The notes under the pieces were generated by a model. It was not told the DNA's origin, ran no database searches, and saw only the letters and a program-made list of their open reading frames with translations. This document shows, piece by piece, positions 58,812 to 64,000 of a stretch of 64,000 nt of DNA (its first letter is position 1; every line of letters begins with the position of its first letter). The stretch covers positions 62,001 through 126,000 of the forward strand of contig URPE01000001.1 of NCBI GenBank assembly GCA_900549625.1. The letters are read 5' to 3'. A program made the translations under genes and the position numbers. Source of the DNA: an uncultured Mycoplasmatota bacterium. GTDB taxonomy: Bacteria; Bacillota_I; Bacilli_A; RF39; UBA660.

Positions 58812-59657
58812 ATGGGGAATATTCTCACAAAGATAAAAAGATTTTTAAGTAACAAGAATACTGTCACAATACTATGTGTTTTGGCAGGTATTCTTGTTCT
58901 TTATATTGGTTATAATTGGCGTGTAAAATCAGCTACTGAACCAGTTCGTATACCATATGCTAAAAGTACACTTTCATCAAGACATAGAATAACTAAAGAT
59001 GATATAGGTTATATGGAAGTTGCGGGAACTGTGCTTAGTAAGATGGGTAATATTATAAAAAGTGCTAATCAATTAATCGATAAAGAAGTTACATATGGTG
59101 ATACAATAGAGCAAAATAGTTTCTTTTTTAAGGGCGATGTTGAAGAACCATCAGATAACAAAGGTACATCATCACTTTTATCTAACATTGAAGATGGTTA
59201 TACACTAGTATACTTAGATGTTAATTTACATAGTACTTTTGGTAATGCTATTTATCCTGGTAATTATATTGATTTATGGTTTGAAGGCAAAGATAGTAAT
59301 GGTAGGTTTTTATATGGTAAATTCATTCAAAGTATAAAAGTATTAGATGTTACTGATGATGATGGTAATTCTGTTTTTGAAACAGGAAGTGAAAGTAGGA
59401 CACCTGCTCAACTATTATTTGGGGTGCCAGATTCTTTAAAATCATTACTTGAAAAAGCTAAACTCGTTGGTAATTTAGTGCCAGTACCTAGAAATAAAAG
59501 TTATTCATCAAATCCTGGTAAAACTGAAGTTTCAAGTTCTTACTTAGAAAACTTTATTATAGCTCAATCAGCTATTATTCCAGATGAAAATACTACTACA
59601 AATAATGGGGCAGATAATACAGATGATACGTTAGAAAGTGGTGATACAAATGAATAG
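58812..59657 (+). CDS. SAF-domain CpaB/RcpC-like protein 1
   Basis: 281 residues, ATG behind AAGGAGGAAG. An N-terminal membrane helix (about 18-36) precedes an SAF domain: 'RIPYAKSTLSSRHRITKDDIGYMEV...IDKEVTYGDTIEQNSFF'. This is the Flp pilus assembly CpaB/RcpC layout, where the protein sits in the periplasm or, in monoderms, outside the membrane and stabilises the pilus base. The C-terminal part is Asp/Thr-rich. The next gene encodes a close paralogue. Confidence 0.82.
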   Translation: MGNILTKIKRFLSNKNTVTILCVLAGILVLYIGYNWRVKSATEPVRIPYAKSTLSSRHRITKDDIGYMEVAGTVLSKMGNIIKSANQLIDKEVTYGDTIEQNSFFFKGDVEEPSDNKGTSSLLSNIEDGYTLVYLDVNLHSTFGNAIYPGNYIDLWFEGKDSNGRFLYGKFIQSIKVLDVTDDDGNSVFETGSESRTPAQLLFGVPDSLKSLLEKAKLVGNLVPVPRNKSYSSNPGKTEVSSSYLENFIIAQSAIIPDENTTTNNGADNTDDTLESGDTNE

Positions 59658-60474
59658 TACCTTAACAAAATTAAAACGGTTTATTGGTAACAAAAATACC
59701 GTCACTATTCTATGTGTTATTGCTGGTATTGTTGTTTTATATGTTGGCTATAATTACCGAGTTAAATCCAAAATTAATCCAACTAGAGTTCCATATGCTA
59801 AAGTAGAACTTAGTCAAAGACACGTTATTACAGCTGAAGATATTGGTTATATAGAGGTTAATAGTGATGTTGTAAATAAAAGTACTAACTTAATTAAAAA
59901 TTCTAGTGCTTTAATTGGTAAAGAAGTTGTTTATGGTAATACCATTCGTCAAAATAGTTTGTTCTATACTGGAGATATTACTGAGCCAAAATTATCACCA
60001 GACTATGTTTTAAGTGATATTGAAGATGGATATACAGCGTTTTCTTTATCAGTTGATACTTATACTACTTATGGTAATGCCATACATAAAGACAATTACA
60101 TTGATTTATGGTTTAATGGTACTGATGATAGCAAAAAGATCATCTATACAAACTTAGTTAAAAGTATCAAAGTATTAGATGTAAGAGATTCTTCTGGTGT
60201 TTCACTAGATAATCAAAATAGTAAGGGTGAGCCTGCTGAGTTATTATTTGCTGTTCCAGATGAATTGTATGCACTTTTAATTAAAGCAGGTAAAGTAGGT
60301 AAACTAGAACCAGTACCAAGAAATGCAAATTACACTGCTAAACCTGGGGAAACACAAGTCGTTAGTGATTATGTAAAAGAATATATTTTATCTAAATCAG
60401 TAACTATTCCAGAAGATAGTAGCAATAGTAGTGATAATACTGACGCTACTGATGAAACTGATATTACAGAATAA
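59650..60474 (+). CDS. SAF-domain CpaB/RcpC-like protein 2
   Basis: 274 residues. ATG 59650 overlaps the first SAF gene by 8 bp. The two share the N-terminal helix almost residue for residue (NKNTVTILCV.AGI.VLY.GYN) and the SAF block 'VPYAKVELSQRHVITAEDIGYIEV', while the rest is clearly diverged. The pair arose by tandem duplication and probably forms a hetero-oligomeric ring. It is followed by the CpaF ATPase gene after 17 bp. Confidence 0.82.
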   Translation: MNSTLTKLKRFIGNKNTVTILCVIAGIVVLYVGYNYRVKSKINPTRVPYAKVELSQRHVITAEDIGYIEVNSDVVNKSTNLIKNSSALIGKEVVYGNTIRQNSLFYTGDITEPKLSPDYVLSDIEDGYTAFSLSVDTYTTYGNAIHKDNYIDLWFNGTDDSKKIIYTNLVKSIKVLDVRDSSGVSLDNQNSKGEPAELLFAVPDELYALLIKAGKVGKLEPVPRNANYTAKPGETQVVSDYVKEYILSKSVTIPEDSSNSSDNTDATDETDITE

Positions 60475-60491
60475 GAATAAGGGGTGATATA

Positions 60492-61598
60492 ATGAATGAT
60501 GCTGTATTTTCTCAATTAGATTTTGGACCTCTAGAAGAGTTTTTAAGAGAAGATAATGTAACTGATATCTCCTATACTAATGGAGGACAGGTTTGGTTAA
60601 AGACATTAGATAAAGGTGTGTATCAAGTTGATCGCCCAGAAATAAATAATGCTTTAATGGAAAAGTTGGCATTTCAATGTGCTAATGTTATGGGTAAAAC
60701 CTTTAATATGGCCCATCCAATGCTCGATGCTGAAAGTGCTGAATTACGTCTTAACTTCATACATGATTCTATTGCTACAAATGGAATAGCGTGTGTTATA
60801 AGAAAGACACCAGCCAAAATTAGATTAAATAAAGAAAAACTATTAAATGAAAAATATGTAACTAAGTCTATTCATGAATTTTTAATGAAATGTGTTGAAG
60901 GACATGCAAATATTATTGTAAGTGGTGAGACTGGTTCCGGAAAAACAGAGCTTGTTAAATACCTAGCTAGTCATATTAAAGAAAATGAAAAAATCATTAC
61001 TATTGAAGATACACTAGAACTACACTTAGATAGAATATTTCCACACCGTGATATTGTTGCCTTAAAAACAAATAATATTGCTAGTTATAGTGATGTTTTA
61101 GTGGCTTGTATGCGCCAAAACCCAATTTGGATATTACTTTCAGAGGTTCGTTCTGCGGAAGCTGTTATGGCCGTTCGTAACTCAATTTCTTCTGGACACC
61201 ATATCTTATCAACAATCCACTCTGATAAAGCAAGTTTAATACCAATGCGTATGTTCTCGCTTATTGAAAGTAATATTGATGTTGAACAATTTGTTACGAC
61301 CATTCATCGTTATGTACAAATTGGTATTTACGTTAAAGGCTATATGAGTAAAGAACTAGGTAGATTTCAACGTGAAATTTTAGAAGTATGTGAATTTTAC
61401 GTAGACGAACATAATAAACCACAAGTAAATACAATTTACAAAAAAACATTAACCGGCGATATTACAATGAATAATCCAACTAAGTATTTAAGAGATTATT
61501 TAGGTATAAGTGGTATTGTTTTAGATGATGACATCTTTAAATTGGACGAAGGGGCTGTTGATACTAAGGCTCCAGTAGGTTCCATAGAAACACTTTAG
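60492..61598 (+). CDS. CpaF/TadA-type secretion ATPase
   Basis: 368 residues, ATG behind AAGGGGTGATATA. A VirB11/CpaF ATPase: Walker A GETGSGKT (about residues 145-152), then ITIEDTLEL, Walker B ILLSEVRS and the H box SGHHILSTIHS. It is shorter than most CpaF proteins because the N-terminal domain is reduced to about 100 residues. It powers assembly of Tad/Flp-type pili at the cytoplasmic face. The position before TadB and TadC genes confirms the system. Confidence 0.92.
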   Translation: MNDAVFSQLDFGPLEEFLREDNVTDISYTNGGQVWLKTLDKGVYQVDRPEINNALMEKLAFQCANVMGKTFNMAHPMLDAESAELRLNFIHDSIATNGIACVIRKTPAKIRLNKEKLLNEKYVTKSIHEFLMKCVEGHANIIVSGETGSGKTELVKYLASHIKENEKIITIEDTLELHLDRIFPHRDIVALKTNNIASYSDVLVACMRQNPIWILLSEVRSAEAVMAVRNSISSGHHILSTIHSDKASLIPMRMFSLIESNIDVEQFVTTIHRYVQIGIYVKGYMSKELGRFQREILEVCEFYVDEHNKPQVNTIYKKTLTGDITMNNPTKYLRDYLGISGIVLDDDIFKLDEGAVDTKAPVGSIETL

Positions 61599-61607
61599 AG
61601 GTGGCTT

Positions 61608-62504
61608 ATGATAGAACTTTTATTACTTATTGCTATTGCTATATTTGCCCTAAGTTACCGTTTTAATAATGGTGAAAATGTATATAAATTTTTTGTTACG
61701 CAAGTAACAACAGCGTATGATAAATATGCTCCATACTCATTTAAAGAAGTAAGGAAAAAAACAAAAGAACTTGGTCAAGAATACACAGCAAGGCAATATA
61801 TTACTCAAGTTGTTATTTTTGCTGTTGTGGCTTTTGGTATTACTTATTTATATTTTTATAATATTATCATCGCATCTATTTATGCTTTAATAGCCGTAGC
61901 CTTTATTCCCTATCTAGCATACTTAAGATGTCAAAAAGTTTATAGTGAATTTATTTTTGAACAAATTCAAATATACACAACTAATGTCATTATGGAATTT
62001 AATACAACTCAAAGTTTTGTTAAATCTCTAGAAGGCGTTAGAGACTCTGGTATCTTAGAAGATCCTGTTTTAAGTGATGTTAAAACAATGATTGATATGT
62101 CTTATCAAAATGGTACAATTGATGAATCAGTAGAATTTTTTAATCATAAATATCCATTTTATATGGTAAAAAATATGAATCAATTATTCTTACAAATTAC
62201 TAAGGAAGGTGCGAAAGACTCGGGGCAAGCTCTAGAAAACATGTCTTTAGATATCGATGCTTTAGTAGAAGGTGTTTATAGAGACCAAATTGATAGGAAA
62301 GAATTTCACCGAAGATTTGTTACATTTGGACTTGCCTTATTCCTACTTGTTATGGCCATGCAGTTTTTATTAGGAACGGACTCTTATATTGAGTTACTTG
62401 ATAATATTTTTGTTCAACTAATTTTACACGCCATTATTATTATTAATTGTTTCTTCTTAGTAAGTGGTGAAAAATTCTACTACGAAGATGTGGGGGTGGA
62501 ATAA
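61608..62504 (+). CDS. tadB: TadB-type pilus platform protein
   Basis: 298 residues, ATG behind GAGGTGGCT. About four membrane helices, with the cytoplasmic type II secretion F domain between them ('IQIYTTNVIMEFNTTQSFVKSLEGVRDSGI...LFLQITKEGAKDSGQALENM'). It forms the inner-membrane platform of Tad pili together with TadC. It overlaps the next gene by one base. Confidence 0.85.
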   Translation: MIELLLLIAIAIFALSYRFNNGENVYKFFVTQVTTAYDKYAPYSFKEVRKKTKELGQEYTARQYITQVVIFAVVAFGITYLYFYNIIIASIYALIAVAFIPYLAYLRCQKVYSEFIFEQIQIYTTNVIMEFNTTQSFVKSLEGVRDSGILEDPVLSDVKTMIDMSYQNGTIDESVEFFNHKYPFYMVKNMNQLFLQITKEGAKDSGQALENMSLDIDALVEGVYRDQIDRKEFHRRFVTFGLALFLLVMAMQFLLGTDSYIELLDNIFVQLILHAIIIINCFFLVSGEKFYYEDVGVE

Positions 62505-63292
62505 TGTATTGGGAAGTTTTTGCACTAGCAGCAATCTTGTTATTTGCTCTTAACTATACAGGTAAGATTAGCGCTAATAGATTCGTATCGGATAACGAGG
62601 TCTACTTTAGAAAACTAAAAGAAAGTGACTGGGACTTTTACGTTAAAGCACGTTATGGTGATACTGTAAATCCAGATTTTCTATTTAATAGAAGAATTAA
62701 AAATGGGTTAATTACCATTGTCGTTATGTTATGTTTCTTTATCTCTAATCTAACATACATTACTATTTTATTTAGTATTTTAGCAGGTTTCTTAGTATTT
62801 AAACTAGATTATTCTAATATTAAAAAATACTATAAAAGACATTTAAGTGAAATAGATTCTATGTTACCACATTACTTAAAAAGTTTAGAGATTTTGATTC
62901 AACACTACACGGTTCCAGTAGCCCTTGGTAAAAGTATTGAAGATGCTCCACCTATATTTAAAGAAGGTTTACAAGAATTAATAACCCAAATTAATGAAGG
63001 TGATGATTCAATTAATCCTTATATGCAATTTGCAAGAACCTATCCAGTAAGAGATTCCATGCGAATGATGCGTCTTTTATATCGTTTATCACTTGGTCGT
63101 CAAGAACATAAACAAGAACAATTACTAACATTTTCTAAGACCATTTCTAATTTACAACAAAAAGCTCGTGAATTAAAATACAAACAACGTCTTGAAAAGA
63201 TGGAAAGTAAAACAATGAAGATGCTAATTACAACCGGATTAGGTGTTATGATTTTACTAGTCTTTGCAGTTTTAATGATGATGAATATGTAA
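62504..63292 (+). CDS. tadC: TadC-type pilus platform protein
   Basis: 262 residues. ATG overlaps the tadB stop by one base. It has the same F-domain fold ('MLPHYLKSLEILIQHYTVPVALGKSIEDAPPIF...LGRQEHKQEQLLTFSKTISNLQQKARELKYKQRLEKMESKTMKMLITTGLGVMILLVF'), with membrane helices near the start and at the end. It completes the visible Tad-like set. No TadZ/CpaE, prepilin peptidase or major Flp prepilin gene is in the window. Confidence 0.85.
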   Translation: MYWEVFALAAILLFALNYTGKISANRFVSDNEVYFRKLKESDWDFYVKARYGDTVNPDFLFNRRIKNGLITIVVMLCFFISNLTYITILFSILAGFLVFKLDYSNIKKYYKRHLSEIDSMLPHYLKSLEILIQHYTVPVALGKSIEDAPPIFKEGLQELITQINEGDDSINPYMQFARTYPVRDSMRMMRLLYRLSLGRQEHKQEQLLTFSKTISNLQQKARELKYKQRLEKMESKTMKMLITTGLGVMILLVFAVLMMMNM

Positions 63293-63317
63293 GAGGAGAA
63301 ATACCTCTTTTCTTTTT
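63291..63317 (+). terminator. Terminator of the Tad-like operon
   Basis: AAGAGG and CCTCTT pair across a seven-base loop and are followed by a T-rich run, starting at the tadC stop codon. Confidence 0.75.
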
Positions 63318-63362
63318 GTCTTTTTTGATGTAGAATAAGCATTTAGAAAAAGGGGTGGTATT

Positions 63363-64000
63363 ATGACTTTTGGCTATGAACTTGAGTTTTGTGGTGCATC
63401 ACTATACGAATTATCAGAATTACTAAGAGTAAATGTAAAAGCAAAAACATCTAAAATTAATTATCAAGATTTTAATCTAATGAAAGAAGAAAGAATTACT
63501 AATGAAAAGTTAGTAGGTGGAGAACTTATTTCCCCTATATATACTGACCTACAACTATGCCTTAAAGAACTCAAAGAAAAACTAATATTATTAAAGGAAA
63601 ATGGAGCCAATATACCAGAAAATTCTTTCATGACAGGTTTTCATGTTCACATTGGTAAAGATGTTTTGGATTCTAAAGTACAATATGAAACAAGGCAAAA
63701 TTATGAAAAATTACTCAAATTTTTATACGCCTTTGAAAGTGAGATATATGTTCTTGCAAGCTACGGTGGCAATATAAGAAGAAATTTTTGGGATAATGCT
63801 CGTCCCTTAGATTTTAATGATATAATTAATTTTCTATGTAATTTTCCTTATAGTAATGTTTTTGGTAGTAAAAAAAATGCTTTTAGGATCGATAGAGAAA
63901 CCTATGAACTTCGCTACTTTAATAGTTCCTTAGACGAAAAAGATTTAGAATCATCTTTAATGTTTGCTACACAATTAAATAAGTATGTTATAAGTGATGA
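63363..64000 (+). CDS. Amidoligase-like protein (3' end outside window)
   Basis: At least 212 residues, open to the window end. ATG 63363 behind AAGGGGTGGTATT. It starts MTFGYELEFCGASLYEL and contains GGELISPIYTD and FMTGFHVHIGKD, the motifs of the amidoligase_2 group, a COOH-NH2 ligase fold related to glutamine synthetase. Members are often linked to peptide modification or cell-wall crosslinks. It follows the Tad-like operon beyond a terminator, so it is its own transcript. Nothing about its substrate can be read here. Confidence 0.75.
   Translation, partial: MTFGYELEFCGASLYELSELLRVNVKAKTSKINYQDFNLMKEERITNEKLVGGELISPIYTDLQLCLKELKEKLILLKENGANIPENSFMTGFHVHIGKDVLDSKVQYETRQNYEKLLKFLYAFESEIYVLASYGGNIRRNFWDNARPLDFNDIINFLCNFPYSNVFGSKKNAFRIDRETYELRYFNSSLDEKDLESSLMFATQLNKYVISD

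Noticed and set aside
1..64000. TGA read as tryptophan (Mollicutes code)
   Set aside because: Several clear genes (rRNA methyltransferase, yceD, ymxH) stop at TGA, and Trp is encoded by TGG throughout, so the standard code applies.

Overview
The window reads as the chromosome of a low-GC, monoderm Bacilli-class Firmicute. I judge this from the strong A+T bias, AGGAGG/GGTG ribosome binding sites, RsmC-like-rpoB-rpoC order, an infC-rpmI-rplT operon with an upstream leader, a T-box in front of glyQS, a lexA-(small SOS gene)-tkt-sirA order like that of Bacillus, and homologues of endospore proteins (SpoIIIAH, GerE, GerM-like, SirA-like, YlmC/YmxH). Several genes end in TGA and tryptophan is encoded by TGG, so the code is standard and not the Mollicutes code. 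The rpoB rifampicin pocket and other details fit an uncultured gut lineage near Erysipelotrichia/RF39-type Bacilli, but the species cannot be fixed from sequence alone.

Layout. 1-5.3 kb: end of a small membrane protein gene, a lone VirD4-type coupling ATPase, a rhodanese, RmuC and a signal-less M23 lysin. 5.3-15 kb: rRNA methyltransferase, rpoB, rpoC, T-box plus glycyl-tRNA synthetase. 15-19 kb: a sufC-sufD-sufS-sufU operon with no sufB, then ymxH and a candidate structured small RNA. 19-23 kb: lspA-rluD and a rhomboid protease. 22.9-24.2 kb: two copies of a dispersed toxin-like repeat (a third lies at 45.8-46.1 kb). 24.4-28.9 kb: lexA, a divergent 33-residue SOS-type membrane microprotein, a transketolase with altered catalytic residues, sirA-like and tmcAL. 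29-32.5 kb: yceD-rpmF, tRNA-Arg, then gerM-like, gerE and spoIIIAH on the minus strand. 32.6-35 kb: a peptidase-containing ABC exporter followed by two double-glycine peptide genes, most likely a two-peptide bacteriocin. 35-39.4 kb: two cell-wall carboxypeptidases and three GNAT acetyltransferases. 39.6-42.9 kb: infC-rpmI-rplT, a TrxB-like reductase and an RDD protein. 43-50.6 kb: glycosyltransferase, NlpC/P60 hydrolase, TetR regulator and a giant MMPL/YhgE-like fusion. 50.7-54.2 kb: a duplicated-domain unknown, a degenerate metallophosphoesterase, a CPBP protease and a small membrane peptide. 54.3-63.3 kb: a tightly packed Tad-like surface/pilus operon led by a 252-residue membrane-anchored protein and a 1108-residue cysteine-rich secreted protein. 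An amidoligase gene begins at 63.36 kb and runs off the window.

The most novel items are the short two-peptide bacteriocin locus; ribosomal protein L32 carrying an L27-like N-terminal extension that ends exactly at a Prp-type cleavage site; the three-copy toxin/RNA repeat; the LexA-divergent microprotein; the pseudo-transketolase; L20 fused to a Rho-N/SAP-like tail; an infC gene whose best start is AUA; and the Tad-like operon headed by a putative thioester surface protein. No database searches were run. Identities rest on recognisable motifs, lengths and gene order.
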